Of a DNA stretch of 64,000 bases, positions 8,264 through 16,873 are shown piece after piece (within the stretch, counting starts at the first letter, position 1; each line of letters opens with the position of its first letter). A model generated the notes under the pieces. It did no database searches and was not told where the DNA came from. It was given only the letters and a program-made list of their open reading frames with translations. Location: contig NZ_JAEVHL010000002.1 of the NCBI RefSeq assembly GCF_016803395.1, positions 51,029-115,028 on the forward strand, written 5' to 3'. The translations under genes were made by a program, and so were the position numbers. This DNA comes from Micromonospora tarensis. Its GTDB lineage: Bacteria; Actinomycetota; Actinomycetes; Mycobacteriales; Micromonosporaceae.

Positions 8264-8571
8264 GCGACACCTTCAAGAGCACCCTCACCGCACCGACCCG
8301 GTGCCCCCGCTGCCACGCGCCGACCCTCACCGCGCTCGACGAAGGCATCCCCGCACGCGTCAACGCCACCCCGCTACCCAACCGCCAGGCAGAAATCGAC
8401 GCACTCATCCAAGGCCTCATGACCTACACCCACACCAACAATCGGCACCTCGTCTACCGCACCCCCGAACGAATCACTGCCAACACCCTGCGCGGCACCA
8501 TCCACGCCGAGCACCACTGCAACGGCCCCACCCAACTCACCTTCGACGACCTCGTGAAGGAAAGCCAGTGA
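8260..8571 (+). CDS. small zinc-ribbon-like protein
   Basis: A 103-residue protein with ATGA and GTGA overlaps at its two ends. CPRCHAPT near residues 15-22 and EHHC near 85-88 give CxxC plus His/Cys, a plausible zinc-ribbon. Its C-terminus (PTQLTFDDLVKESQ) is conserved-looking in similar actinophage proteins sitting between the primase and a RuvC-like resolvase. The function is unknown. Confidence 0.58.
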   Translation: MSDTFKSTLTAPTRCPRCHAPTLTALDEGIPARVNATPLPNRQAEIDALIQGLMTYTHTNNRHLVYRTPERITANTLRGTIHAEHHCNGPTQLTFDDLVKESQ

Positions 8572-9149
8572 CACAGCCGCGCGTAATCGGACTCGACCTC
8601 TCCATGACCGCAACCGGAATCGCATGGGCAGACGGCACCACCTACACCATCAAACCGAAGCGAGACGGCGACGCCCGACTCCTCGAAATCGAATCCGAGA
8701 TCTCCCGCGCCATCGAAGGCCGGACCATCGACCTGGTCGTCATCGAAGACCTACCCGCCAACGCCAAGTCCGCCGGCATCACCGGCATGGTCCACGGCAC
8801 CATCCGCGCCTGGCTCCGCCACCATGCCGTGCCCTACGCCCTCGCCACCCCCGCCACCCTCAAGAAGTACGCCACCGGCCGCGGCAACGCGGGCAAGCCC
8901 GAGATGGCCGTCGCCGCGTACAAACGCCTCAACCGCGAGCTGGCCGACGACAACCAGGTCGACGCGCTCTGGCTCCGCGCCGCAGGCCTCGACCACCTCG
9001 ACCACCCCGACGCCCAGCTGCCCGCCACCCAGCGCGCAGCCCTCACCGCCGTGAAGTGGCCGGCCCGGCTCGACACCACCCCGACCCGCCCGCACCACGA
9101 CGAACCCCGCTTCGGCCGGACCGTCGTCAACGTGCCCCTGCCGGCCTGA
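8568..9149 (+). CDS. RuvC-like Holliday junction resolvase
   Basis: A 193-residue protein from GTG 8568 (GTGA overlap). The RNase H/RuvC fold acidic residues are visible as GLDLSMTATGIA near the N-terminus (first Asp), VVIEDLP near 60 (Glu) and DDNQVDALWL near 130 (C-terminal Asp pair). Size and motif order match phage RuvC-type crossover junction endodeoxyribonucleases, which resolve branched DNA before packaging. It belongs to the replication/recombination block and precedes the packaging genes. Confidence in the family is high; the exact substrate is inferred. Confidence 0.82.
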   Translation: MTQPRVIGLDLSMTATGIAWADGTTYTIKPKRDGDARLLEIESEISRAIEGRTIDLVVIEDLPANAKSAGITGMVHGTIRAWLRHHAVPYALATPATLKKYATGRGNAGKPEMAVAAYKRLNRELADDNQVDALWLRAAGLDHLDHPDAQLPATQRAALTAVKWPARLDTTPTRPHHDEPRFGRTVVNVPLPA

Positions 9150-9168
9150 CCCGAAAGGACACCCCACC

Positions 9169-9420
9169 ATGAGCCGCATCGAGATCAACGCCGGAGGCCG
9201 GCACATCATCGTCGACCACGACGGCGAGCTGGAGCCCCTACGAGCGGCGGCGCTCAGCCTGTTCGAAGCCACCACCGGCCCCGAGCCAACCGCACCAGCA
9301 ACGGGATTCCAGATCATCGACAAGGCGCACAGCACCGTCACCCCACTGGGCCACAGCGCCTACGACCGCGGCTACCCGCCAGCGCCGGTCAACGCTCAGG
9401 CGACTGAGCGGCAGGGCTGA
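9169..9420 (+). CDS. hypothetical protein
   Basis: An 83-residue protein with an AAAGGAC ribosome site 8 nt before ATG. The N-terminal SRIEINAGGRHIIVDHDGE motif, with 'LEPLRAAALSLFEAT', resembles small proteins common in actinophage early regions. No catalytic motif or membrane segment is seen, and the role is unknown. Confidence 0.55.
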   Translation: MSRIEINAGGRHIIVDHDGELEPLRAAALSLFEATTGPEPTAPATGFQIIDKAHSTVTPLGHSAYDRGYPPAPVNAQATERQG

Positions 9421-9425
9421 TCGAG

Positions 9426-9629
9426 ATGGGCGACCACGTCGTGCTCGTCAACGCCACCGACCACCCCGACCCTGATGAGTGGGTTATTGAGCATGCCCAG
9501 GACGAGGCCGACCGCGCGGGTCTGACCCTCGGCGAATACCTCGGCCGCGAGGACACCCTGGGTGCGTATCAGACGCTTGGTATGTGCTGCCACGTCTTCG
9601 CCGCCAGCAAGCCGAGCACGGTGGGCTGA
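9426..9629 (+). CDS. small acidic hypothetical protein
   Basis: A 67-residue acidic protein (MGDHVVLVNATDHPDPDEW) that starts 5 nt after the previous stop. It carries a short helix (EWVIEHAQDEADRAGL) and a CC pair. No family is recognised; operon position and spacing support it as a gene. Confidence 0.45.
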   Translation: MGDHVVLVNATDHPDPDEWVIEHAQDEADRAGLTLGEYLGREDTLGAYQTLGMCCHVFAASKPSTVG

Positions 9630-9636
9630 CCCGGCG

Positions 9637-9948
9637 ATGAGCGAGGCGTGGGCGAAGGGCAGCACCAGGGCGTGGCGCGTACTCCGCGCCTACGTCCTCG
9701 CTCGCGACCTCTACCGCTGCCGCGCCCACGCCGACGGATGGTGCGACCAGGTACCCGGCAACCACCAGTGCACCGGCCTCGCACCCCTCACCGGACCGGA
9801 GGCCGGGCACGCCCACCACACCCTCGGCCGCACCGTCACAGGGGACGACCCGGACCACATCGTGGCAGCGTGCGCCGCGTGCAACCTCCACATCGGAGAC
9901 CCCACCCTATTACCCGACCCGCCAGGCAGGAGCGTGACCCAATGGTGA
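9637..9948 (+). CDS. HNH endonuclease
   Basis: A 103-residue HNH nuclease. It has RDLYRCRAH, then Cys residues (WCDQ, HQC), the AHHTLGRTV core with the catalytic His, and a C-terminal CAACNLHIGDP loop that completes a zinc-bound beta-beta-alpha fold. ATG 9637 is 7 nt after the previous stop; an upstream in-frame extension would overlap that gene. HNH proteins next to terminase genes are typical of HK97-like phages, where they nick or cut DNA together with the terminase during packaging. This placement, just upstream of terS and terL, fits that role. Confidence 0.82.
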   Translation: MSEAWAKGSTRAWRVLRAYVLARDLYRCRAHADGWCDQVPGNHQCTGLAPLTGPEAGHAHHTLGRTVTGDDPDHIVAACAACNLHIGDPTLLPDPPGRSVTQW

Positions 9949-10232
9949 CCTGGCCAATCTGGATCTACGACGAAGCACACGACCTCGACGTCACGCTGAA
10001 CGCCGAGGAGATCGACGGCGTATGGCAGGTGCCACCACCCTGGGGATGGAGACCACCAGCAAGGTGGCGTGAGCAGACCGAGGCGCGGCCCGGCGTCACC
10101 ATCAAGCGGCCACCACTGCGCCCTGGCGAGGGGCAACACGGCTGCTTCCTCGCTGACCGATGCGTCAACGACCTGCGGTGCCACGTGCGCTCAGTTGCAT
10201 GCCACCAGGCAGGAGCGGTGGTCCAGTGGTGA
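9942..10232 (+). CDS. hypothetical protein
   Basis: A 96-residue protein whose ATG (9942) lies within the end of the HNH gene (7-nt overlap) behind an AGGAG ribosome site. It is rich in Trp and Pro (MVTWPIWIYDEAHDLD, PPPWGWRPPARW) and has three Cys toward the end. No family is recognised. The last about 30 bases resemble the end of the HNH gene, which suggests a duplicated coupling signal. Confidence 0.5.
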   Translation: MVTWPIWIYDEAHDLDVTLNAEEIDGVWQVPPPWGWRPPARWREQTEARPGVTIKRPPLRPGEGQHGCFLADRCVNDLRCHVRSVACHQAGAVVQW

Positions 10233-10342
10233 GACCCCGCTGCTCGGTACGCCTCGGCCCACTGCGGTGCACGGGGCGAGGCTGGCCTGCCTATCACGGT
10301 GGTCGGCATCGTTGGCTTCGACTGATCTGGTGGCGGTCATGA
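10226..10342 (+). CDS. possible tiny gene (38 codons)
   Basis: GTG 10226 overlaps the preceding stop and follows a copy of the GGCAGGAGCG ribosome-site block used by the gene at 9942. The encoded peptide is short and Arg/Trp-rich (ends RLIWWRS). The remainder of 10343-10459 contains no further gene that I can support; it holds a T-run (10350-10356) and the terS ribosome site (TAGGAGC). Confidence 0.25.
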   Translation: MVRPRCSVRLGPLRCTGRGWPAYHGGRHRWLRLIWWRS

Positions 10343-10459
10343 TGTCCGTTTTTTCCCATCCTGAGGGGGCGGGACACCCCGATGTACGTGTCCTTTCCCT
10401 CTCTCTGAGGGCTTCACCGAGTTTGCGAAAGCAGTCCAGTAATCAGGTAGGAGCAGATT

Positions 10460-10870
10460 GTGACGACGCAAGGGCCGATGCTCCGGGCGGTGGCCGCCGC
10501 GCTACGGGATGCGGACGTGCCGAAGCAGGACGGTGGTGCTCGGGCGCTGGCCCGCCGGTACGCGGCGCTCATTGACGAGGCGGCGCCGCTGGCGAAGTAC
10601 GAGGAGCCGTTGCGGGCGTTGCGACAGGCCGTGCGGGAGTGCAGCGACCCGAACGCGGAGAAGCACCTGGCGAAGATCGAGGCGGCGTTGTCCGCGCATT
10701 CAGTAGCGTCTGATCTTGGGCCGAAGCTGCTCGCGGCGTTGACCGCGCTCGGCATGACGGCTGCGGGTCGCAACACGAAGGGAGCCACCGGTGGCGGTGT
10801 CGGTCCTGTCAGCCCCGTCGCCTCCAAGCTCGACGAACTCCGAGCTCGACGTCAGCAGCGTCAGGGGTAG
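10460..10870 (+). CDS. terminase small subunit
   Basis: A 136-residue protein from GTG 10460, with TAGGAGC 6 nt upstream. It is helical, with an N-terminal RAVAAALRDADV segment, a central YAALIDEAAPLAKYEEPLRAL helix and a basic C-terminus (LDELRARRQQRQG). This is the usual pattern of actinophage small terminase subunits, which bind the packaging site and load the large subunit. It overlaps the large-subunit start by 80 nt in a different frame. Assignment rests on size, composition and position directly before terL. Confidence 0.7.
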   Translation: MTTQGPMLRAVAAALRDADVPKQDGGARALARRYAALIDEAAPLAKYEEPLRALRQAVRECSDPNAEKHLAKIEAALSAHSVASDLGPKLLAALTALGMTAAGRNTKGATGGGVGPVSPVASKLDELRARRQQRQG

Positions 10871-12011
10871 TACGACGCCGCGGCTGTTCACGCCGCCGCT
10901 GGTGACCGGCCCGCCCGGACCGTGTGGCTGCGGCTGTGCGCTGACGCCGGAGACCAGTTACGGGTTCGACGTCGACGAGTTCGCGCGTGACGTGCTGCGG
11001 CACCCGCTCGATCCGTGGCAGCGGTGGTCGGCGGTCCACGCCGGCGAGCTGCTACCCGACGGCTCGCCGCGGTTCAGCATCGTGCTGATCCTGGTGGCCC
11101 GGCAGAACGGGAAGACCGAACTGCTGGTGGTGCTCGCCCTCTACTGGCTGTACGTGGCGCGGATCGCCCTGGTGCTGGGTACGTCGACGAAGCTCGACTA
11201 CGCCAAGGAGTCCTGGAAGAAGGCGGTCAAGCTCGCCCGGTCCATCCTGGAGCTCTCCGCCGAGATCCCGAAGCGCAGCGGGGTGCGGAAGGCCAACGGC
11301 GAGCAGGAACTGGTCGTGGTGCCGCTGGACGCGGCGAACCCGGATGACCCGGACGACCTGGAGGCGTGCCGGTACAAGATCGCCGCCGCGAACGAGGAGG
11401 GCGGCCGGTCGCTGTCGATCGGCCGGTTCATCGCCGACGAGCTGCGCCAGCACCACTCGTACGAGGCGTGGGACGCGGCCGAGCCGGCGACCAGCGCGGT
11501 GGACGGTTCGCAGACCTTCGCCCTGTCGAACGCGGGCGACGATCGCAGCATCGTGCTGAACGACCTGCGGGAGTCGGCGCTGGCCTTCATCGAGCGCGGT
11601 GAGGGCGACGGGGACGTGATGCTGGCGGAGTGGTCCGCCCCCGAGGACGCCGATCCGTTTGACCTGGCGGCGCTCGCGCAGGCGAACCCGAACCTGGGTA
11701 CGCGGAAGAACGCCCGGAAGTTGCTGGCCAACGCGCGCCGCGCGGTCGCTCGGGGCGGCAGGGCGCTCAACGGCTTCAAGACCGAGCACATGTGCATCCG
11801 TGTGAAGGTGATGAACCCGGCGATCGACCCGGGCGCGTGGAAGCGGTGCCTTGAGGTCGGGCGGCCTGGACGCCGTCCGGTCGCGCGTGGCGATGTGTCT
11901 CGACGTCGCGCCGGACCAGCTACACGCCACGCTCTACGCCGCGGCGGTGCTGCCGGACGGGCGGGTGCGGGTCGACTTCGTGAAGGACTGGGTCGGGCAG
12001 GGATGCACTGA
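10791..12011 (+). CDS. terminase large subunit, N-terminal ATPase part (frame broken)
   Basis: A 406-codon frame from GTG 10791 (AAGGGAG upstream). It holds the packaging ATPase: LDPWQRWSAVHAGE adenine-binding motif, Walker A VARQNGKTELL near residue 103, and DELRQHHSYEAWD near 220. About residue 354 (near 11858) the conserved sequence leaves this frame; from there on it encodes Arg-rich nonsense to 12011. The continuation is one base over, in the frame that ends at 12471. Removing one G from the GGG at about 11858-11861 restores the join KRCLEVG-GLDAVRSRVA. TerL translocates phage DNA into proheads and cuts concatemers. Confidence 0.85.
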   Translation: MAVSVLSAPSPPSSTNSELDVSSVRGSTTPRLFTPPLVTGPPGPCGCGCALTPETSYGFDVDEFARDVLRHPLDPWQRWSAVHAGELLPDGSPRFSIVLILVARQNGKTELLVVLALYWLYVARIALVLGTSTKLDYAKESWKKAVKLARSILELSAEIPKRSGVRKANGEQELVVVPLDAANPDDPDDLEACRYKIAAANEEGGRSLSIGRFIADELRQHHSYEAWDAAEPATSAVDGSQTFALSNAGDDRSIVLNDLRESALAFIERGEGDGDVMLAEWSAPEDADPFDLAALAQANPNLGTRKNARKLLANARRAVARGGRALNGFKTEHMCIRVKVMNPAIDPGAWKRCLEVGRPGRRPVARGDVSRRRAGPATRHALRRGGAAGRAGAGRLREGLGRAGMH

Positions 12012-12471
12012 CAAGATGCGCCGCGAGCTGCCAGGCCTGGTGGCGCGGCTGCGGCCGAAGGTGCTGGGCTGGCTCCCGGCGGGACCGGCTGCGGCGTCGG
12101 CCGCCGACCTCGCCGAGCGGAAAGGCTGGCCTCCGCCGGGGGTGAAGGTCGAGGCGATCAGGGGTGACGTCGCGGCGGTGTGTATGGGTTTCGAGAAGGA
12201 GGTCACTGCGCGGCGGTTGGCGCACTCGGGTGACCCGCTGCTCGATCGTCAGGTCGGGTCGGCGGAGCGGCTGCGGCGCGGGGACACGTGGGTGTTCAGC
12301 CGTCAGATCAAGGCCGCCGAGACCAAGTCGGCCAAGGCCGATGAGGACGGGGAAGAGCAGCCCGGTGGTGGGCACGTCGACGCGGTCTACGCGGCCGCTG
12401 GCGCCGTCCATCTCGCGCGGACGTTGCCGGCACCGGTGGGCAAGCCGCGCGTGGTGGTGGTCACAAACTAG
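11851..12471 (+). CDS. terminase large subunit, C-terminal nuclease part (frame broken)
   Basis: This frame holds the RNase H-like nuclease domain of TerL. AMCLDVAPDQLHATLYAA carries the first catalytic Asp; a second acidic site is expected near FEKEVTARRLAHSG; and GGGHVDAVYAAAGAVHLAR carries the terminal Asp. TTG 11851 is the first usable start, but it lies in the middle of the conserved protein, so this is not an independent gene. The full protein would be about 560 residues (10791-12471), the usual size for siphophage TerL. Confidence 0.8.
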   Translation: MRSGGLDAVRSRVAMCLDVAPDQLHATLYAAAVLPDGRVRVDFVKDWVGQGCTDKMRRELPGLVARLRPKVLGWLPAGPAAASAADLAERKGWPPPGVKVEAIRGDVAAVCMGFEKEVTARRLAHSGDPLLDRQVGSAERLRRGDTWVFSRQIKAAETKSAKADEDGEEQPGGGHVDAVYAAAGAVHLARTLPAPVGKPRVVVVTN

Positions 12472-12527
12472 TTCCGCGCCGGATGGTTCGATACCGAATC
12501 TCTTGACTGTCGAGTAATCTGCCGGTC

Positions 12528-15500
12528 ATGGGGTTGTGGGCGCAGGTGAGGGAGCTGTTCCGGCTGCCCTCGCTTCCGCCCGGGTACGCCCAGTTCGACG
12601 CCGACGACGAGACTCCGCCCCGTCCGGTCGATCGGGTGATCGGTGAGATGATGGGCGGAGGCATCGCGCCGAAGGTGAGTCGACAGTCGGCGCTTTCGGT
12701 GCCGGCCGTCCTGCGGGGACGGAACCTGATCTGCTCGATCTCGACGCTTCCGCTCGTGCAGTACGCCCGCAACTGGCAGGTCGAGCCGTTGCCGCTGCTG
12801 GAGCAGATCGACCCGGACGTGCCCAACGTCGTCACCCTCGCGCAGACAATCGAAGACCTGCTCTTCGAGGGCATCTCCTGGTGGCGGATCACCGAAACGA
12901 CGGACGGCACCGACAAGGGCTTCCCGACGGCGGCACGGCACCTGGACGTCACCAGCGTGTCGTTGAACCCGCCGAGTAACCGCCAGCCACCGGCGCCGCT
13001 GCCGTCGGGTGAGGAGCCGCGCGGAGCAGTGGTGTACGTCGCCGGTGAAGAGGTTTCGGCGTCGAAGATCATCCGCTTCGACTCACCGAACCCGGGCTTG
13101 CTCAAGACGGCCGGGCGGGCGATTCGGCGGGCCATCCTCCTCGACCAGGCCGCCGCGCTGTATGCCGACGACCCGAGGCCCCTCGACTACTTCACGCCGA
13201 CGCTCGACGCCGACCCCGTCACGGACGACGAGGTCGAGGACATGATCCGGAAGTGGATCACGGCGCGTAAGGCACGGGCCACCGGTTACGTGCCGGCCGC
13301 GCTGAAGTACAACACCGTCGACCAGCCCACCCCCGCCGACCTCCAGTTGGTCGAGTTGCAGAAGCGGGCTGCGCTGGACATCGCCAACGCTCTCGGCCTT
13401 GACCCCGAGGACCTCGGGATATCTACCACGAGCCGCACCTATCAGAACGACACGGACCGGCGGCAGGACCGCATCAACGACGTTCTGTCGCCGTTCATGT
13501 CCGCGATCACTGACCGGCTGTCGATGCGCGACGTCACTCGGCCCGGGCACCTGGTCCGGTTCGACCTGGACGACTACATGCGGGCTGACCCGCTGACCCG
13601 CTGGCAGGTCTACGAGAAGGCGAAGACCATGGATGTGATCACTACCGAGGAGATCCGGGACGCCGAGCGGAAGCCCCCGCTGCCTGCCGGCACCAAGCGC
13701 ACCGCGAAGCCCGGGAATGTCGTCGCTCTTCGTCCGGCTGGCGTGACGTTCGCTGACGACGAGCCGGCCAAGGGGATGACGTTCGCGACGTTCGACTTCG
13801 CTGCGGCAGCTACTCCGCCGACCGTCGACCTGGAGAGCCGGACGATCACCGGGATGGCGGTGCCGTACAACGCGGTGGCGCGCAAGTACGGGCTGAAGTT
13901 CCGGTTCCTTCCCGGGTCGCTGGAGTACAGCGACGTGAGCCGAATCAAGCACCTGAAGGACCACTACACCCCGGTCGGCGTGACGCTGTCGGTCGAGGAG
14001 ACCAAGGCCGGCCCGATCGTGAAGCTCTCGGTGCTCGGCGGTCCCGAGGGATCAGCTACCCGGTTGGAGCGCGACCAGCTGCTCTACGACGCGAAGGAAG
14101 GCCTGTACGACGGCCTGTCGATCGGCGTCGACTTCTCGATGGATCCGAAGGCCGGCGATGTCGAGTGGAACGAGAAGGACCAGGTCTACGACGTGAAGCG
14201 CGCCAGCTGGCGTGAGACGTCGACCACGCCAATGCCCGCGTTCGACGACGCCCGCGTGACCAAGGTGGCCGCGAGCCGATCTGCAAAGGAGTCCGGTATG
14301 CCGGAGACCATGACCGAGCCGACCACGGCTCCCGCCGCACCGGCCGCCGCGCCGACCCAGCCGGCAGCCACCGAGACGGTCGCCGCGCCGCCTGCCGCGC
14401 AGCCGGGCGTCACTCTCAGCATCGACCAGCTCGCGTCCTTCGTTGCGGCCACCGGCGGTACCGGTGTCGCGCTGACCGCCGAGCAGTTGTTCGCCCTGGC
14501 CGCCCGGCCGGGCGGACTGGCTGCCCTGTTCAATCCGGCGCCGCCGGTCGTCGAGCGGCAGACCGTCGACCCGACTCGCGCCGTCGCGCTGACCGCCTCG
14601 GTCACCGAGCCAGCGCCGTACCGGTTCGACCACAAGGGCAACATCATGCGTGGCAGCCACGACTTCAGCTCCGACCTGATCGCTGGGCTGAAGTCTGGTG
14701 ACAAGGCTGCCTACGACCGGGCGCTCTCCGTCGTGAGCGAGCGGTTCGACGTCAGCCGGGCCTTCGACACCGACCGGGCGGACACCGGCGCGCTCAACCC
14801 GTCGCGCCAGCGGCCCGACATGTACGTCGACCAGCGGACCTACCGGTACCCGGTCTGGGAGGCCATCAACAAGGGCACCCTCACCGACGTCACCCCGTTC
14901 GTCTTCCCCAAGTTCAACTCGGCCAGCGGCCTGGTCAACAACCACACCGAGGGCGTCGAGCCCACCCCGGGAACCTTCACCGTGACGAGCCAAACCGTCA
15001 CTCCGGCCGCCGTGTCGGGCAAGGCGGAAATCACCAGGGAGGTCTGGGACCAGGGCGGCAACCCTCAGGTGTCTGGCCTGATCTGGCGGCAGATGGAAAA
15101 GGGCTGGTACGAGGCGTTGGAGGCCCGCGCCGTCGCCGTGCTCGATGCGGCCACGCCGACCGCCATCGCGCTGACCGCTGGTGTCAAGGACGACGTCCTG
15201 GACGACGAGCTGACCGCGGCCCTGGTGCTGCTCCAGTTCGTGCGGGGCGGATTTTCGATGGACAATTTGTTCACCCAGGTCGACCTCTACAAGGCGCTGG
15301 CGGCCGCCGAGGACTCCACCGGCCGCAAGCTGTACCCGGCTCTCGGCCCGGCCAACGCGTCCGGCGCCGCCCGGGCCCGCTGGTCGGCGCTTGACATCAA
15401 CGGCATCGCCGCGTTGCCGGCGTGGGCGCTCGCCGCGTCTGGCGCGGTCGTGGCCAGCTCGTACCTCTTCGACTCGGAGAGCGTGCACGGCTGGGCGTCC

Positions 15501-15629
15501 GCGCCGAACCGGCTCGACTTCGAATACCAGGTCAAGTCGGTGGAGATCGCAATCTGGGGCTACGGCGCCACCGCGATCTCGGACCTGGCCGGGGTCCGCG
15601 AGATCACCTACGACCCGGTGGCCCCGTAA
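12528..15629 (+). CDS. portal / prohead protease / major capsid fusion protein
   Basis: One uninterrupted 1033-codon frame covers three normally separate head genes. Residues 1-about 400 are a portal protein (RQSALSVPAVLRGRNLI, then a C-terminal RWQVYEKAKTMDVITTEEIR). Residues about 430-590 are an HK97-type prohead protease with IKHLKDH (catalytic His) and GLSIGV (catalytic Ser). Residues about 591-1033 are an HK97-fold major capsid protein (VFPKFNSASG, YLFDSESVHG) with a Pro/Ala/Thr-rich leader that may be the delta/scaffold domain. A strong internal ribosome site, AAAGGAG at 14285-14291, precedes in-frame ATG 14298, so the 443-residue capsid could also be made alone. The ATG starts after a 56-nt gap from terL. 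Confidence 0.88.
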   Translation: MGLWAQVRELFRLPSLPPGYAQFDADDETPPRPVDRVIGEMMGGGIAPKVSRQSALSVPAVLRGRNLICSISTLPLVQYARNWQVEPLPLLEQIDPDVPNVVTLAQTIEDLLFEGISWWRITETTDGTDKGFPTAARHLDVTSVSLNPPSNRQPPAPLPSGEEPRGAVVYVAGEEVSASKIIRFDSPNPGLLKTAGRAIRRAILLDQAAALYADDPRPLDYFTPTLDADPVTDDEVEDMIRKWITARKARATGYVPAALKYNTVDQPTPADLQLVELQKRAALDIANALGLDPEDLGISTTSRTYQNDTDRRQDRINDVLSPFMSAITDRLSMRDVTRPGHLVRFDLDDYMRADPLTRWQVYEKAKTMDVITTEEIRDAERKPPLPAGTKRTAKPGNVVALRPAGVTFADDEPAKGMTFATFDFAAAATPPTVDLESRTITGMAVPYNAVARKYGLKFRFLPGSLEYSDVSRIKHLKDHYTPVGVTLSVEETKAGPIVKLSVLGGPEGSATRLERDQLLYDAKEGLYDGLSIGVDFSMDPKAGDVEWNEKDQVYDVKRASWRETSTTPMPAFDDARVTKVAASRSAKESGMPETMTEPTTAPAAPAAAPTQPAATETVAAPPAAQPGVTLSIDQLASFVAATGGTGVALTAEQLFALAARPGGLAALFNPAPPVVERQTVDPTRAVALTASVTEPAPYRFDHKGNIMRGSHDFSSDLIAGLKSGDKAAYDRALSVVSERFDVSRAFDTDRADTGALNPSRQRPDMYVDQRTYRYPVWEAINKGTLTDVTPFVFPKFNSASGLVNNHTEGVEPTPGTFTVTSQTVTPAAVSGKAEITREVWDQGGNPQVSGLIWRQMEKGWYEALEARAVAVLDAATPTAIALTAGVKDDVLDDELTAALVLLQFVRGGFSMDNLFTQVDLYKALAAAEDSTGRKLYPALGPANASGAARARWSALDINGIAALPAWALAASGAVVASSYLFDSESVHGWASAPNRLDFEYQVKSVEIAIWGYGATAISDLAGVREITYDPVAP
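14285..14300 (+). promoter_or_regulatory. internal ribosome-binding site and start for capsid
   Basis: AAAGGAG (14285-14291), a 6-nt spacer and ATG 14298-14300 form a near-perfect translation start in frame with the fusion gene (codon 591), exactly at the protease/capsid junction. It would allow capsid to be made in excess of portal and protease, as head assembly requires. The candidate protease start (ATG 13776) has no properly spaced ribosome site. Confidence 0.65.
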
Positions 15630-15671
15630 GCCCCGGACCGGACTGACCGAGACGAGCAGAGGGAGGCGCGC

Positions 15672-16282
15672 ATGGCGCCAGCAGGATCGCGGTCGCGGGG
15701 GCGCAGAGCACCCCGCCGACCCAGAAGACGGACACCACGCCGGCCCCGTCGCCGGAGCAGCCGGCCGACGACCGCGTGAAGGCGCTGGAGGCCGAGGTTG
15801 CCGAGCTGCGCGAGCAGCTGGCCACCGAGACCGAGCGGGCGAACGAACTCGAAGCCGAGAACACGCGCGTTGGCGGCGTGGTCACGCAACTGGAGGCCGA
15901 GCGCCAGCGACTGCTCAACCAGGGCGAGACCAGGCCGAAGACGTCGACGAGCTCGACGACCGAACCGGCGTACGTCACCGCGCTGGTCGACGCCCTGGCC
16001 GACGGTAAGCCGCTCAACTTCGGCGGTGCGACCGTGCCGGAGAACGTGCAGCGGCGGCTCCGCGCGGCGGGCCGGCTGACCAACCGGCCGGTCGAGCCGT
16101 CGTTCGGCCTGTCCGAGGGGCAGCGGCAGGAGTTGCTGGCGACGGGCAAGACGACGTCGCCGTTCACCGGTACCCCGCAGCTCGGCACCGGCAAGCCCGG
16201 CGAGAAGCCGCGGGCGGTGTCGGCCGAGGAGCACGCGAAGACGCCGGCCAAGCAGCAGGCACCGGCGCGCGACAAGCAGTAA
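15672..16282 (+). CDS. coiled-coil head-region protein (apparent frameshift near start)
   Basis: A strong ribosome site (AGAGGGAGG) precedes ATG 15672, but the conserved-looking frame is one base over. It reads ASRIAVAGAQSTPPTQ, then a heptad coiled coil (VKALEAEVAELREQLATE), and runs to 16282. In the sequence as given that frame has no start until GTG 15776, which lacks a ribosome site. One base lost just after the ATG (GCGGCC read as GCGCC) explains it. The protein has a coiled coil followed by a basic, Pro-rich tail (about 203 residues corrected). Its place directly after the capsid suggests a head accessory or decoration role; no family is recognised. Confidence 0.6.
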
Positions 16283-16303
16283 TCCGGGCGGAGGGGAAAG
16301 GGG

Positions 16304-16873
16304 GTGACCATCATGCGGGCCGTGTCGTCGACGTCGGTGTTGCTGCCGGTTGGTGGCGTCTGGCAGCTGCTCGTCGACGCTGACACCGCGCCCAGCGTGG
16401 TGGTCACCCCTCCCACCGGCGACCCGGTTCCGGTCACCCCGGAGCAGACCAGCGCCGGCCGGTGGGAGACCTCGTACGAGGTGACGGAGCCGGGCCGGCA
16501 TGTGGCCCGGGCCAGCCTCGACGGGGCAGTGGTCGACTTCGCCGGGCAGGCCTTGGAGGTCACCGCCGGGCCCGTGCTCGACGTGCCGAAGGTCGTGGCC
16601 TACCTCGGCCAGATCAGCGCTACCCAGGACACCGTCGGCGACGCCCTGGCGGCCGAGACGTTCGCGCAGGCGGCGGTGTGCCGGGTCGGCGCGATCTACC
16701 CGCCGGACCTGCGGGAGGCGCTGCTACGCCGCGTCGCGCGGAACCTGGCGCTGCGGGGTGTGCCGCTCGCGGTACTGCGCGGCGACGCCGAGACCGGATC
16801 CACTGTGCTGCCCGGCCGCGACCCGGAGGTCCGCCGCCTGGAAGCACCGCACAGACGGCTGCCGATCGGATGA
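16304..16873 (+). CDS. head-tail connector protein
   Basis: A 189-residue protein, GTG 16304 behind GAGGGGAAAG (ATG 16313 is an alternative). The N-terminal half is beta-rich (VSSTSVLLPVGGVWQLLVDA). The C-terminal half is helical with AETFAQAAVCRVGAIYPPDLREALLRRVARNLALRG. This is the helical signature of adaptor/connector proteins (HK97 gp6-like) that join the portal to the tail. It follows the capsid and precedes the stopper/terminator-type gene, the usual order. Assignment is by motif style and position. Confidence 0.65.
   Translation: MTIMRAVSSTSVLLPVGGVWQLLVDADTAPSVVVTPPTGDPVPVTPEQTSAGRWETSYEVTEPGRHVARASLDGAVVDFAGQALEVTAGPVLDVPKVVAYLGQISATQDTVGDALAAETFAQAAVCRVGAIYPPDLREALLRRVARNLALRGVPLAVLRGDAETGSTVLPGRDPEVRRLEAPHRRLPIG

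Noticed and set aside
10214..10290. tRNA-like start (GGTGGTCCAGTGGTGAGACC) before terS
   Set aside because: It resembles a D-arm by chance, but no complementary acceptor stem, anticodon arm or T-arm (GTTCRANNC) can be formed downstream; it is better explained as a duplicated coupling signal.
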